64,000 nt of DNA from Primorskyibacter flagellatus. Lineage in GTDB: Bacteria; Pseudomonadota; Alphaproteobacteria; Rhodobacterales; Rhodobacteraceae. Of this stretch, positions 28,547 through 37,579 are shown piece after piece; the first letter of the stretch is position 1; every line of letters starts with the position of its first letter. A program made the position numbers and the translations under genes. A model generated the notes under the pieces. That model was not told where the DNA came from and did no database searches. It saw only the letters and a list, made by a program, of their open reading frames with translations. Location of the stretch: the NCBI RefSeq assembly GCF_014638275.1, contig NZ_BMFJ01000002.1:62001-126000 (forward strand), in the 5' to 3' direction.

Positions 28547-29466
28547 CGGCAGTAGCTGCCCGACCTGTACCGCGCCGTGTCGAAATGGAAATGGTCGCGG
28601 TGGAAGCTGTTGGCATTCGGGCCCAGCACCGTCCCGAAGGGCCCGCAGGCCGCCGCATGAATCTGCCGCAGCGGCTTGGCATCCGCCTTCGCGTTCCACC
28701 CGTCCAGCACCGAAATCCGGCTGCCGTCCTTCATCGTGAAACCCGCGACATCGATCGCCCGGCCCTTCCCGTGTTCGGAAATACGCTCACCCTTCTGGTT
28801 GTTGCGCGTCCGGCAGGCGTAATGCGCCACCACGCGGATCTGCGACACCCCGCCGCCGCGTTTCTTCAGCGCCGGTTTCGCCCCCTTGTCGACCCACCTT
28901 TTCAACGCCTTGGCGGTCGTGCAGTCCATCACCGCATGGGTCGACAGCCCGACGCCCGACACGGAACTGACCCGCACCGCATCCTCCACCCCGCAGCCCG
29001 CGATCGGCCCGGGCACGCGACCGATGGACACGCCCTGTATCTCCACGTCGCCGCAGACCGCACCGCGCGCCCGCGCCGCCGACTTCGCACGCCCCTGCTC
29101 CTCGATCTGCGGGGAGCGCGGCTTGGGACGCAGCGCGCCGAACAGGCGGAATTTCTTCTGGGGCGCGGCATCCGGCGCGACGCCCACATCCTGCGGCCGC
29201 GCCACCGCGCCCGGCACCGCAGGCGGCTGGATCACCGGACGTTCGGGCGGGCGGATCGCGGCGGCCCTGTAGGACGGCTGTGTCGAAGCGGCGGGGGCGG
29301 ACGTATCCGTTCCGGCCGGTTCTGCCTGAACAGCCGGCGGCGCCACGCTGATCGACCCGTCGGGTTCCGCCCGTGCCACCGGTCTCAGCGACTTGGCCGG
29401 AGGCTTTGCCACCGCTGCCCCCGTCACCGCGACGAGGCACAGCAGAAGCGCAGCCAGCCGTCTCAC
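28543..29466 (-). CDS. Extensin-like C-terminal domain protein (putative cell-wall peptidase)
   Basis: 307 residues: signal peptide (LAALLLCLVAVTGAAVA), then a Pro/Ala-rich low-complexity linker (about 22-125), then the extensin-like C-terminal domain (about 135-307). That domain has four or more cysteines and SEHGKGRAIDVAGF plus HRDHFHFD, which resemble the metal-binding motifs of M15/VanY-type peptidases. It is therefore a candidate periplasmic DD- or LD-peptidase. The start GTG 29466 overlaps the tyrC stop as GTGA (4 nt), so it is coupled to the hisC-tyrC pair. The association is odd functionally but the overlap is clear. Confidence 0.85.
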   Translation of the reverse strand: MRRLAALLLCLVAVTGAAVAKPPAKSLRPVARAEPDGSISVAPPAVQAEPAGTDTSAPAASTQPSYRAAAIRPPERPVIQPPAVPGAVARPQDVGVAPDAAPQKKFRLFGALRPKPRSPQIEEQGRAKSAARARGAVCGDVEIQGVSIGRVPGPIAGCGVEDAVRVSSVSGVGLSTHAVMDCTTAKALKRWVDKGAKPALKKRGGGVSQIRVVAHYACRTRNNQKGERISEHGKGRAIDVAGFTMKDGSRISVLDGWNAKADAKPLRQIHAAACGPFGTVLGPNANSFHRDHFHFDTARYRSGSYCR

Positions 29467-30386
29467 CGGGTGCCTTTCGTACGTCCGAAATCCGGAGCCG
29501 AGGTATCCTGCCCCGCCTGGATGATCCCCCGCCGGATCGCGCGGGTTCGGGTGAAATAATCGTGCAGCAGATCGCCGTCACCCGTCCGGATCGCCCGCTG
29601 CAGCGCGAACAGCTCCTCGGTGAACCGGCCGAGGATCTCGAGCGTCGCGTCCTTGTTGGTCAGGAACACGTCGCGCCACATCGTCGGGTCGGAGGCCGCA
29701 ATGCGGGTGAAGTCCCGGAACCCGGCGGCGGAGTACTTGATGACCTCGCTGTCCGTCACCCGCCGCAGGTCGTCCGCCACGCCCACCATCGTGTAGGCAA
29801 TCAGGTGCGGCGTGTGCGAGGTCACGGCCAGCACGAGGTCGTGGTGATCCGGGTCCATCACGTCCACATTCGCGCCCATCCCCTCCCAGAGCGCGCGCAG
29901 ACGCGCCACCGCTTCCGGATCGGCGTCCTCGGCGGCGGGGACGATCAGCAGCCAGCGGTTCTCGAACAGTTCCGCAAAACCCGATTCCGGCCCGGAATGT
30001 TCGGTGCCTGCAAGGGGATGCGCGGGGATGAAGTGGACGCCCTCGGGGATATGCGGCGCCACCGCCTCGATCACCGACTTCTTGACCGACCCGACATCCG
30101 ACACCGTCGCACCCGGCTTGAGGTGCGCACGCATCTCCTCCGCCACCGGCCCCATGGCCCCGACCGGCACGCAGATTACGACGAGATCCGCGCCCTCCAC
30201 CGCCTCGGCCACCGACTCGCAGACCCGGTCGCACAGCCCGATCTTCCGCGCGGTGTCCCGCGTTCCGGCCGACCGCGCATAGCCCGTGACCTCCCCGGCC
30301 AGACCCCCGCGCTTGATTGCCCAGAACATCGACGACGCGATCAGGCCCAGCCCGATCAGGGCAACCCTGTCGTAGACCACACTCAT
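29463..30386 (-). CDS. tyrC: Prephenate/arogenate dehydrogenase
   Basis: 307 residues. The N-terminal dinucleotide fold has [11 protein letters not shown] (GxGxxA in place of GxGxxG). [17 protein letters not shown] and [11 protein letters not shown], with the catalytic His, identify the TyrA/TyrC family. It converts prephenate or arogenate to the tyrosine precursor with NAD(P). No chorismate mutase or ACT domain is fused, as in cyclohexadienyl dehydrogenases of alphaproteobacteria. ATG 30386 overlaps the hisC stop as ATGA. Cofactor and substrate preference cannot be read here. Confidence 0.93.
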   Translation of the reverse strand: MSVVYDRVALIGLGLIASSMFWAIKRGGLAGEVTGYARSAGTRDTARKIGLCDRVCESVAEAVEGADLVVICVPVGAMGPVAEEMRAHLKPGATVSDVGSVKKSVIEAVAPHIPEGVHFIPAHPLAGTEHSGPESGFAELFENRWLLIVPAAEDADPEAVARLRALWEGMGANVDVMDPDHHDLVLAVTSHTPHLIAYTMVGVADDLRRVTDSEVIKYSAAGFRDFTRIAASDPTMWRDVFLTNKDATLEILGRFTEELFALQRAIRTGDGDLLHDYFTRTRAIRRGIIQAGQDTSAPDFGRTKGTR

Positions 30387-31471
30387 CGCGCGCCGCCCTT
30401 GAACTGGCCGATGGCATGGGCGACCCGGCGGCAGGCGCTTTCGTCGCCAACCGTGATGCGCAGGCATTTCGGCAGGCCATAACTCGACACGATCCGCACG
30501 ATAAGCCCCTGGGATTTCAGGTAGGCATCGGCGGCCAGCGCCTCCTCCTCGCTTGCGAACCGGGCGAGGATGAAGTTCGCGCAGGACGTGTCGGACGGCA
30601 CGCCATGCTCTGCCAGCGCCTCTGCCATCCAGGCGCGCAGGCGGGTGTTGTTCTCCCGCGATTTCGCCACATGCGCCTGGTCCTTCACCGCCGCCTCGGC
30701 CACCGCAAGTTGCGTGTTGGACAGGTTGAAGGGCTGGCGCACCCGGTTCAGCACATCGATGATCGGACGCGGCCCGTAGCCCCAGCCGATCCGCAGACCG
30801 CCCAGACCGTAGATCTTGGAAAACGTCCGAGTCATCACGACGTTCTGCCGCGCATCGACCAGCCGCGCGCCGCCGTCGTAACCCTCGACATACTCCGCAT
30901 AGGCCCCGTCCAGAACGAGGATCGCCTGCGGCGGCAGGCCGTCCGCCAGCCGCGCGACCTCGTTCCCGCCGATCATCGTGCCGGTCGGGTTGTTCGGATT
31001 GGCCAGATAGACCAGCCGGGTCCTGTCGGTACAGGCGGCGAGGATCGCGTCGACATCGACCACACGCTCCCGTTCGGCCACCTTCACGGGCGTCGCGCCA
31101 ACCATCTGCGCGATGATCGGGTAAAGCGTAAACCCATGTTCGGTATAGACAACCTCGTCGCCCACCCCGGCATAGGCCTGGGCGATCATGGTCAGGATCT
31201 CGTCCGATCCGACGCCGCAGATGATCCGGTCCGCATCCAGCCCGTACTGCGCCGCAAGGGCCAGCCGCAGCGCCGCATGGTCGGTCGAGGGATAGCGGTG
31301 CAGGTCGTGCACGGCGCGCTGGTACGCCTCACGCGCGGCTTCCCCTGCGCCATAGGGGTTTTCGTTCGAGGACAGCTTCACCACGTCGGACTGCCCGGCG
31401 ATATGGCTCGCCCCGCCCTGGTAGAGCGCAATTTCCATGATGCCCGGCTGCGGCGTGATCTGGTCCGTCAT
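30383..31471 (-). CDS. hisC: Histidinol-phosphate/aromatic aminotransferase
   Basis: 362 residues, PLP fold-type [12 protein letters not shown] at the N-terminus, [21 protein letters not shown] and the PLP lysine in [17 protein letters not shown] are diagnostic of HisC. The enzyme acts on histidinol phosphate. Because the gene overlaps tyrC by 4 nt, it may equally serve as the aromatic aminotransferase for phenylalanine and tyrosine, as HisC homologues do in several bacteria; that is inference from context. The other his genes here (hisZ, hisG) are 23 kb away. Confidence 0.93.
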   Translation of the reverse strand: MTDQITPQPGIMEIALYQGGASHIAGQSDVVKLSSNENPYGAGEAAREAYQRAVHDLHRYPSTDHAALRLALAAQYGLDADRIICGVGSDEILTMIAQAYAGVGDEVVYTEHGFTLYPIIAQMVGATPVKVAERERVVDVDAILAACTDRTRLVYLANPNNPTGTMIGGNEVARLADGLPPQAILVLDGAYAEYVEGYDGGARLVDARQNVVMTRTFSKIYGLGGLRIGWGYGPRPIIDVLNRVRQPFNLSNTQLAVAEAAVKDQAHVAKSRENNTRLRAWMAEALAEHGVPSDTSCANFILARFASEEEALAADAYLKSQGLIVRIVSSYGLPKCLRITVGDESACRRVAHAIGQFKGGAR

Positions 31472-31647
31472 GATATCCCCCGTGATCAGGTTCTCTTATC
31501 CCGCGCCTCGCCCCAAGACCAGACGTCCTTTCCCCTGCGCGCCCCCTCCCGGCCTGTCGGATACGCGCGCAACTTTGTCACACCGGCGCAGGACGGACGA
31601 CCTGACTGTATCTTATACCCGTCCACACCACCGGACAGGAGATCCCC

Positions 31648-31947
31648 ATGTACATCGCCCTCGTTGATTTCGGCGTCACCGACCCCGCCGCCGCCGAAGC
31701 CCTGCTGACCCGTGACTGCGCGCAGGCCCGCGCCATGCCCGGCAATATCAACTACCGCGCCCTGCGCGATGTCGAGGATCCCGCGCGCATGGTCATCCTG
31801 CACCGCTGGACCGACAAGGCGGCGTTCGCGGCCTACATGGCCTCCGACCTCTTCGCCGGCCTCGCGCCCGCCATGCGCGGCCTGATGAACGGTGCCCCGA
31901 CCAGTCTCAGGATGACGGCGGAGGAGGACGTGACAGTCGCCGGATAG
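31648..31947 (+). CDS. Putative quinol monooxygenase (ABM domain)
   Basis: 99 residues, the size of a single antibiotic-biosynthesis-monooxygenase (YgiN-like) ferredoxin fold: YIALVDFGV at the first strand, PGNINYRALRDVEDPARMVI in the middle and RWTDKAAFAAYMASD, the typical W-D-A-Y-S helix. Members oxidise quinols or bind haem; the substrate is unknown. It is the first gene of a unit with MAPEG and AraC genes (gap 39 nt to the next). gacaggaga at 31632-31640 is the likely ribosome binding site. Confidence 0.8.
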   Translation: MYIALVDFGVTDPAAAEALLTRDCAQARAMPGNINYRALRDVEDPARMVILHRWTDKAAFAAYMASDLFAGLAPAMRGLMNGAPTSLRMTAEEDVTVAG

Positions 31948-31986
31948 GTACTAAACTCCCGGTATCGCTGAAAAAGGATCGCCGCC

Positions 31987-32376
31987 ATGCTTGTCACCCT
32001 CCTCGCGCTCGCCTGCCTTCTGGGCTTTGTCCACATCTCGGCCGCGATCATGGTCGAAACCCGCATACGGGGTGCCGACTGGAACGCGGGACCGCGGGAC
32101 GAAACCGCGACCGACCTGCCGCCGATTGTCGGACGGCTGCAACGCGCGCAGGCCAACTTCCTGGAAACCTTCCCGTTTTTCGCCGCGCTCCTGCTGGCCT
32201 GCATGATCGCGGGCCAGCCAGACTGGCGCGCGGTGACGGGCGGATGGATTTACCTCATCGCCCGCGCCGTCTACCTGCCGCTCTACGCGAAGGGCACGCC
32301 GAAGGTCCGTTCGCTGGTCTGGATCGTGTCGATCCTTGGCATCCTGCTGATTGGCTGGGCTGCGGTCCTGCCGTGA
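31987..32376 (+). CDS. MAPEG family membrane protein
   Basis: 129 residues with four hydrophobic helices. RLQRAQANFLETFPFFAALLL carries the R-N-E-F-P signature of MAPEG proteins (glutathione S-transferase-like and eicosanoid-metabolising membrane enzymes), and YLIARAVYLPLYAKG is the usual fourth-helix region. It probably conjugates or reduces lipophilic electrophiles. Its TGA stop overlaps the GTG start of the AraC gene by 4 nt (GTGA). Confidence 0.88.
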   Translation: MLVTLLALACLLGFVHISAAIMVETRIRGADWNAGPRDETATDLPPIVGRLQRAQANFLETFPFFAALLLACMIAGQPDWRAVTGGWIYLIARAVYLPLYAKGTPKVRSLVWIVSILGILLIGWAAVLP

Positions 32377-33119
32377 CCGACGCAGGTCAGGACCATGTTA
32401 TTCATGGGAATTTCCCTGCCGGTGGTCCGATCGAATTCTGCTCGGACCACCACTACCTGCTCTACGCCCGCGAGGGTCTGCTGCATCTGGACGACGACGG
32501 TCGGCGGTGGAGCCTGCCGCCCGCCCGCGCCGCCCTGATCGCCGCCGGACGGACCATCACCTTTCGCCTGCCGCGCCCCGTCGTGGCGCTCTCGGTCCTC
32601 TTCACGCCGGACGGCAGGCCGCCCGCGTCCGCCCTGTCGGTCTTTGCGATGCCACCCCTCGCCCGCGCCCTGCTGGAGGAGCTGAGGCAGTGCACCGGCG
32701 GACCCGCGGACCCGCACGAAACCCTTCTGTTCCAGACACTTCGCAGCACGGTCTGGCGTCTTTCCCATGGCCCCGCCCCCTTGCATCGCCCCACGGGCCA
32801 CAGTCCGCTGGTGCGCCGCGCGCTGGACCGGACGGAGGCGACGCTGGCCGAAGACCCCACCTTCGCCGCCCTCGCCCGCGACCTCTCCGTCACCGGACGC
32901 ACGCTCGCCCGTCACATTCTTGCGGAAACCGGCATGACATGGCGGGCCAACCTGCGCCGGATGCGGGTGATGCGGGCGGTCGACCTGCTGGCCGCGGGAC
33001 CCGGGAGCGTGACGGAGATTGCGCTGACCTGCGGCTACACGTCCCTCTCGGCCTTCAACGCGGCCTTCCGGGATCTGACCGGGATGACTCCCTCCGAATA
33101 CCGCGACAGCCTCCGCTAG
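32373..33119 (+). CDS. AraC family transcriptional regulator
   Basis: 248 residues. The N-terminal half is a cupin-like sensor (HYLLYAREGLLHLDDDGRRW, LPPARAALIAAGRTITF). The C-terminal half has the two AraC helix-turn-helices (FAALARDLSVTGRTLARHI and VTEIALTCGYTSLSAFNAAF, then TGMTPSEYR). Start GTG 32373 overlaps the MAPEG stop; the longer open frame upstream is a shadow of the MAPEG gene. It probably regulates the ABM-MAPEG-AraC unit. Confidence 0.9.
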   Translation: MTDAGQDHVIHGNFPAGGPIEFCSDHHYLLYAREGLLHLDDDGRRWSLPPARAALIAAGRTITFRLPRPVVALSVLFTPDGRPPASALSVFAMPPLARALLEELRQCTGGPADPHETLLFQTLRSTVWRLSHGPAPLHRPTGHSPLVRRALDRTEATLAEDPTFAALARDLSVTGRTLARHILAETGMTWRANLRRMRVMRAVDLLAAGPGSVTEIALTCGYTSLSAFNAAFRDLTGMTPSEYRDSLR

Positions 33120-33152
33120 ACCGGCGGCGGATCGCAGGTGTCCGCGGCCAAA

Positions 33153-33182
33153 AAATGACCAGATTGACGAATCTGGTCATTT
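33153..33182. promoter_or_regulatory. 30-bp perfect palindrome, probable TetR operator
   Basis: The 13-bp arms aaatgaccagatt (33153-33165) and aatctggtcattt (33170-33182) match perfectly around gacg. A third half-site, ggtcattt, follows at 33183-33190. It lies 36 nt before the SDR start, where a repressor would block the promoter, and the unit encodes a TetR regulator. It also forms a hairpin that could end the AraC transcript, but no T run follows on the plus strand. Confidence 0.75.
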
Positions 33183-33217
33183 GGTCATTTCTGGGCACAC
33201 CCGGACAGGAGACCTCC

Positions 33218-34108
33218 ATGACCCGACCCCTCACCGTGATGACCGGCGCGACCTCCGGTTTCGGCCGCCACACCGCGCATGCCCTGATCGCCGCCGGCGA
33301 CCGCCTTGTCGCGACCACGCGGGGCGCGCCCGGACCGGAGGGGGCGGAGATGGTGATGCTGGACCTTGCCGATCTCTCCGCTGTCCGTCGCGCGGCAGAG
33401 GAGATCGGCACCCGCGCGGCGGGACAGCCAATCGCACGGCTGCTGCTGAACGCCGGGGGCAACCTGCGGATGGATCCGACCGTCGACGGGTACGAGGCCA
33501 ATTTCGCTGTGAACCACCTGGCCCATTACCTGCTGCTCCGCCTGCTGCTGCCCCGCCTCGCGCCCGGTGCCGTGGTGATCCTGACGACCTCAGGCACCCA
33601 TGACCCGGCGGAGGGCACGCCGATCCCCCCGCCCCGCCATGCCGACGCGATGCGGCTGGCACACCCCGACACCGACCCGGAGCGCGATGCCTCGGTCGGC
33701 AAGGCGACCGGCCGGGCCTATGCTGCCGCCAAGCTGGCCAACCTGATGACCGCCCGTGCCCTGGCTGACCGCCCCGAAGGCCGGGGCCTGCGGGTGATCG
33801 CCTATGCCCCCGGTCCCGTTCCCGGCACCGGGCTGGTAAGCGGGCGCGGCGGGCTGACGGGCGTGATCTGGCGGCGCTGCGGTCCGCTTCTTCGTCTTCT
33901 GCCGGGCACACACAGCCCGGAGCTGGCCGGTGAGACGCTGGCACGGCTTGCGCTTGGCGATGCCACCCCGCCCGAAGGCCGGGTCTATGCCCTGCTGGAG
34001 GGTGGACGGCTGACCTTTCCGGACCCGTCGGTGCTGGCACGCGATGATGACGCGACCCGCAAAATGTGGGAGGACTCGGCCCGTCTGACAGGATGGACCG
34101 ACCCATGA
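33218..34108 (+). CDS. Short-chain dehydrogenase/reductase
   Basis: 296 residues. TGATSGFG (9-16) binds NAD(P), LLLNAGG (76-81) stabilises the fold, and Ser125, Tyr168 and Lys172 (YAAAK) form the catalytic set. The C-terminal extension resembles retinol-dehydrogenase/protochlorophyllide-reductase-like SDRs (SPELAGETLARLAL). The substrate is unknown. ATG 33218 is preceded by acaggaga; the frame is open far upstream but that overlaps the AraC gene. Its stop overlaps the tetR-type gene as ATGA. Confidence 0.9.
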   Translation: MTRPLTVMTGATSGFGRHTAHALIAAGDRLVATTRGAPGPEGAEMVMLDLADLSAVRRAAEEIGTRAAGQPIARLLLNAGGNLRMDPTVDGYEANFAVNHLAHYLLLRLLLPRLAPGAVVILTTSGTHDPAEGTPIPPPRHADAMRLAHPDTDPERDASVGKATGRAYAAAKLANLMTARALADRPEGRGLRVIAYAPGPVPGTGLVSGRGGLTGVIWRRCGPLLRLLPGTHSPELAGETLARLALGDATPPEGRVYALLEGGRLTFPDPSVLARDDDATRKMWEDSARLTGWTDP

Positions 34109-34695
34109 GCGACGCGATCAGAGACACCGACACCGGAATCGGCAGCAAGCCCGACAAGCGCAGCGCGATCCTCGACGCTGCCGCCACCCAGTTCCTGACC
34201 TACGGGTTCCGCCGCACCAATGTCGGCGACATCGCGGACGAGGCCAAGCTGGCCAAGGGCACCATCTACCTGCACTTCCAGTCCAAGGAAGACCTGTTCG
34301 ATGCACTGGCCCGGCACCTGATGGACCGTTTCCTCGTGACCGGGCGGACCGCCCTGCACGGCGAAGGCCCCCCGGCGCGCCGCCTGACCGCCTATCTCGA
34401 CGCGGTGATCGGAGAGCCGGGCCGCCTGCTGGCCGCCAGCCCCCATGCCGCGGAACTGATGGAAAGCAAGCAGGCCCATATCGCGGAGCAGCTGCGCCGT
34501 TACGACCTGACCATCCAGCGCGACGTGCGCATGGTCCTGAACGCCGCGGGGTTGCCTGAGTCCGCCGCCGACCTTGTCATCGCCGCCGCCCATGGCCAGA
34601 AGAAACTGAGCCGCGACCCGCAGGCCTATCGCAGGCAGCTGGACCTGCATCTCTTCTTCCTGCTGGAAGGGCTGACGCGGCGGCCCCGCCCCTGA
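34105..34695 (+). CDS. TetR family transcriptional regulator
   Basis: 196 residues. The N-terminal helix-turn-helix (RSAILDAAATQFLTYGFRRT, VGDIADEAKLAKGTIYLHF, KEDLFDAL) is a textbook TetR DNA-binding domain at about 22-68. The rest is an alpha-helical ligand-binding domain. It overlaps the SDR gene by 4 nt (ATGA) and very likely represses the pair through the palindrome at 33153-33182. The ligand is unknown. Confidence 0.92.
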   Translation: MSDAIRDTDTGIGSKPDKRSAILDAAATQFLTYGFRRTNVGDIADEAKLAKGTIYLHFQSKEDLFDALARHLMDRFLVTGRTALHGEGPPARRLTAYLDAVIGEPGRLLAASPHAAELMESKQAHIAEQLRRYDLTIQRDVRMVLNAAGLPESAADLVIAAAHGQKKLSRDPQAYRRQLDLHLFFLLEGLTRRPRP

Positions 34696-34699
34696 TCGT

Positions 34700-36118
34700 T
34701 CAGGTCAGACGTTCCAGCACGTTCCGGAAGGCCCAGGGGTTCGCTTCGTCCAGATCCTCGGGGAACTGGGTCTGGCGGTCGGTCAGCGGGGTCCAGCTGG
34801 TATAGTGCCCCTCGACCGGGCCGAGGTAGGGGCGCTGCACCTCGAGACACCGGCGGTGGTCCATCTCGTCCGTCTCGACAATCCCGGCCTCGGGGTTTTC
34901 CAGCGCCCAGACCATCCCCGCCAGTACGGCGGAGGTGACCTGAAGGCCGGTGGCGTTCTGGTAGGGCGCGAGCGTCTTCGTCTCCTCGTTCGACAGGCGC
35001 GACCCGTACCAGAGCGCGTTCTTCTCATGCCCGTAGAGCAGCACGCCAAGTTCATCGATGCCGCTTTCGATCTCGTCCACGTCAAGGATGTGATGCGCCT
35101 GCTGGATCTGGTTCGATCCGAACATCTCGTGCAGGGACAACACGGCGGCGGCGCAGGGGTGATAGGCGTAGTGGCAGGTCGGGCGGAACTCCGGCGCGCC
35201 AGGATCGCCGACGGTGTAGTAGTCCGCGATGGAGATCGCCTCGTTATGCGTGACCAAGAAGCCGAACTGCGGCCCCTCTGTCGGGCACCAGGTCCGCACG
35301 CGGGTGTTCGCGCCGGGCTGTTCCATCCAGATCGCCGCGCGGCAGCCGGTGTCGTAGCCATGTGCATTGGCCGGCATCCAGTCCTCTGCCGTGCCCCAGC
35401 CCAGTTCGGCGGGCTGGAAGCCTTCGGCGATGAAGCCCTCAACCGACCATGTGTTGACGAATTGCCCGGGTTCGCGTGGCGCAAGCCGGACCTGGGTGTC
35501 GCGTTCGGCGATATGCACGCCCTTCACGCCAAGCCGCTGCATCAGTGCCGCCCAGTCCTGCCGCGACTGCGGATCCGCCGCGACGCCGATGTCGCGCGCC
35601 AGAACCAGAAGCGCCTCCTTCACGAACCACGAGACCATGCCGGGGTTCGCGCCGCAGCAGGAGACCGCCGTGGTTCCGCCCGGATTGGCGGCCTTCTCGT
35701 CCCGCACCGCCTGCCGCAGGGCATAGTTGGTGCGGGCGGCGTTGTCCTCAGTCCCGAAGTAGTAGCCTGCCCAGGGCTCCACCACCGTGTCGATGTAGAG
35801 CACGCCCATTTCGCGGCAGAAGCGGATGAGATCGAGCGATGAGGTATCCACCGACAGGTTGACCACGAAGCCCTTGCCCGGTTCGATCAGCGACCCGAGC
35901 AGATCGCGGTAATTGTCCTGCGTCACCGCCCGCGGTTCGTGGCGATAGCCGGTCGCGGCGATGTCACCGGCGAGATCCGGGTTCGGTTCGACGATCACCA
36001 GCCTGGACCGGTCGAAATCGAAATGACGCTCGATCAGCGGCAGGGTCCCCCGCCCGATGGAGCCGTAGCCGATCAGCACAACGGGGCCGTCGATCTTCGC
36101 ATAAACGGGGTGGGTCAT
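34700..36118 (-). CDS. hss: Homospermidine synthase
   Basis: 472 residues, close to the 470-480 of bacterial homospermidine synthases. NAD-binding GYGSIGRGTLPLI (18-30) is followed by LVIVEPNPDLA. The family blocks VEPWAGYYFG, SCCGANPGMVSWFVKEALL and YHPCAAAVLSLHEMFGSNQ are present. The enzyme makes homospermidine from putrescine (or spermidine) with NAD as hydride shuttle. ATG 36118 gives the family N-terminus MTHPVYAKIDGPVVLIG; the longer frame to 36454 is not supported. An agmatinase-family gene elsewhere in the window (45106-46062) could supply putrescine. Confidence 0.96.
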   Translation of the reverse strand: MTHPVYAKIDGPVVLIGYGSIGRGTLPLIERHFDFDRSRLVIVEPNPDLAGDIAATGYRHEPRAVTQDNYRDLLGSLIEPGKGFVVNLSVDTSSLDLIRFCREMGVLYIDTVVEPWAGYYFGTEDNAARTNYALRQAVRDEKAANPGGTTAVSCCGANPGMVSWFVKEALLVLARDIGVAADPQSRQDWAALMQRLGVKGVHIAERDTQVRLAPREPGQFVNTWSVEGFIAEGFQPAELGWGTAEDWMPANAHGYDTGCRAAIWMEQPGANTRVRTWCPTEGPQFGFLVTHNEAISIADYYTVGDPGAPEFRPTCHYAYHPCAAAVLSLHEMFGSNQIQQAHHILDVDEIESGIDELGVLLYGHEKNALWYGSRLSNEETKTLAPYQNATGLQVTSAVLAGMVWALENPEAGIVETDEMDHRRCLEVQRPYLGPVEGHYTSWTPLTDRQTQFPEDLDEANPWAFRNVLERLT

Positions 36119-36313
36119 GGCGGGTCTCCTGTCGTTCCGGGCCGGGGGCGCGCGTAAGATATCCGACCGTTCCTGCAACGCCAGCCCCCGCCAGACAAGG
36201 GAGAAGCCGACGAAACCCCGCATTTCCCCGCCCGCGCGGCAAAATCGCGCGGAAGTCATCCAGGTCAACCGCCCCCGCTTGTCCCGGCAAGGGCGCGAAC
36301 ATATCATGAACAC

Positions 36314-37543
36314 ATGCCTCTGTCCCTGTCCGAAAAACTGGCGATCCTGTCCGACGCCGCCCGCTACGACGCCTCCTGTGCCTCCTCCGGCACGTCGCGC
36401 CGCGATTCCCGTTCCGGCGGGCTCGGCTCCACCGAGGGGTCCGGCATCTGCCATGCCTACGCGCCGGACGGGCGCTGCATATCGCTGCTCAAGATCCTGA
36501 TGACCAACTTCTGCATCTACGACTGCGCCTATTGCGTGAACCGCGTGTCATCGAACACCCCGCGCGCCCGGTTCACGCCCGAGGAGGTCGTGACGCTGAC
36601 GCTGGAATTCTACCGTCGCAACTATATCGAGGGGCTGTTCCTGTCTTCTGGCATCATCCGGTCTCCGGACGCGACGATGGAGGCGATGGTGCAGATCGCC
36701 CGGTCGCTGCGGGAGGAACACGGGTTCAAGGGGTACATCCACCTCAAGACCATTCCCGATGCCGCGCCCGAACTGATCGACGCCGCCGGGCTCTACGCCG
36801 ACCGGCTGTCGATCAACGTGGAGCTGCCGACCGAACAGGCGGTGAAGACCTACGCGCCGGAAAAGTCGCCCGAAACCATCCGGTCCGCCATGGCGCGCGT
36901 GAAGACGGCGCGCACCGCCGCGAAGGACCGCACCGCCACCGGAAAGCGCCCGCCGAAATTCGCCCCCGCCGGCCAGTCCACCCAGGTCATCGTCGGCGCG
37001 GACGGATCGACCGACGCGACGATCCTTGGCCAGTCGACGCAGCTCTACGGGGATTACCGCCTGCGCCGCGTCTACTATTCCGCCTTCTCGCCGATCCCCG
37101 AAAGCTCTGCCCTGCTTCCGTTGATCAAGCCGCCGCTGATCCGCGAGCACCGGCTGTATCAGGCCGACTGGCTGATGCGGTTCTACGGGTTCGACGCGGC
37201 AGAGATCACCTCTGCCCGGCCTGACGGCAACCTCGATCTCGACCTCGATCCGAAGCTCGCCTGGGCGCTGGCCAACCGGCACCTGTTTCCGGTGCAGGTG
37301 CAGACGGCGGAGAAACCGCTGCTGCTGCGCGTTCCCGGTTTCGGCACGAAGACCGTGCAGCGCATCCTCACCGCGCGCCGACACCGGACGCTTGCCTGGG
37401 ACGACCTGAAGCGGATCGGCGCGAATCTGAAATCCGCCGCCCCCTTCGTCACCCTGCGCCACTGGTCGCCGGGTGCGCTGACCGACAGCCTCGCCCTCCG
37501 CGCCCGCTTCGCCCCGCCGCCGGAACAGCTTTCGCTCTTCTGA
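36314..37543 (+). CDS. Putative DNA modification/repair radical SAM protein
   Basis: 409 residues. The radical SAM [4Fe-4S] ligands are C67, C71 and C74 (CIYDCAYC); additional cysteines C22, C46 and C55 precede them. The TIM-barrel follows (FLSSGIIRSPDATMEAM, IHLKTIPDA, RLSINVELPTEQ). A helix-hairpin-helix DNA-binding motif lies near 336-355 (LLRVPGFGTKTVQRIL). The last five residues are QLSLF, a canonical sliding-clamp-binding peptide. The family is found beside DUF4130/UDG proteins, as here (36-nt gap). The reaction is not known; a DNA substrate is suggested by the HhH, the clamp peptide and the partner. The start ATG 36314 has no strong Shine-Dalgarno. It is divergent from hss. Confidence 0.9.
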   Translation: MPLSLSEKLAILSDAARYDASCASSGTSRRDSRSGGLGSTEGSGICHAYAPDGRCISLLKILMTNFCIYDCAYCVNRVSSNTPRARFTPEEVVTLTLEFYRRNYIEGLFLSSGIIRSPDATMEAMVQIARSLREEHGFKGYIHLKTIPDAAPELIDAAGLYADRLSINVELPTEQAVKTYAPEKSPETIRSAMARVKTARTAAKDRTATGKRPPKFAPAGQSTQVIVGADGSTDATILGQSTQLYGDYRLRRVYYSAFSPIPESSALLPLIKPPLIREHRLYQADWLMRFYGFDAAEITSARPDGNLDLDLDPKLAWALANRHLFPVQVQTAEKPLLLRVPGFGTKTVQRILTARRHRTLAWDDLKRIGANLKSAAPFVTLRHWSPGALTDSLALRARFAPPPEQLSLF

Positions 37544-37565
37544 CTTCATCTTGCCCGAAATACTC
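37544..37565. repeat. Dispersed gene-end repeat (copy 2, short)
   Basis: cttcatcttgcccgaaatac directly after the radical SAM stop, matching the first half of the copy at 10049-10081. Confidence 0.5.
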
Positions 37566-37579
37566 AACCAAGACCCGCC

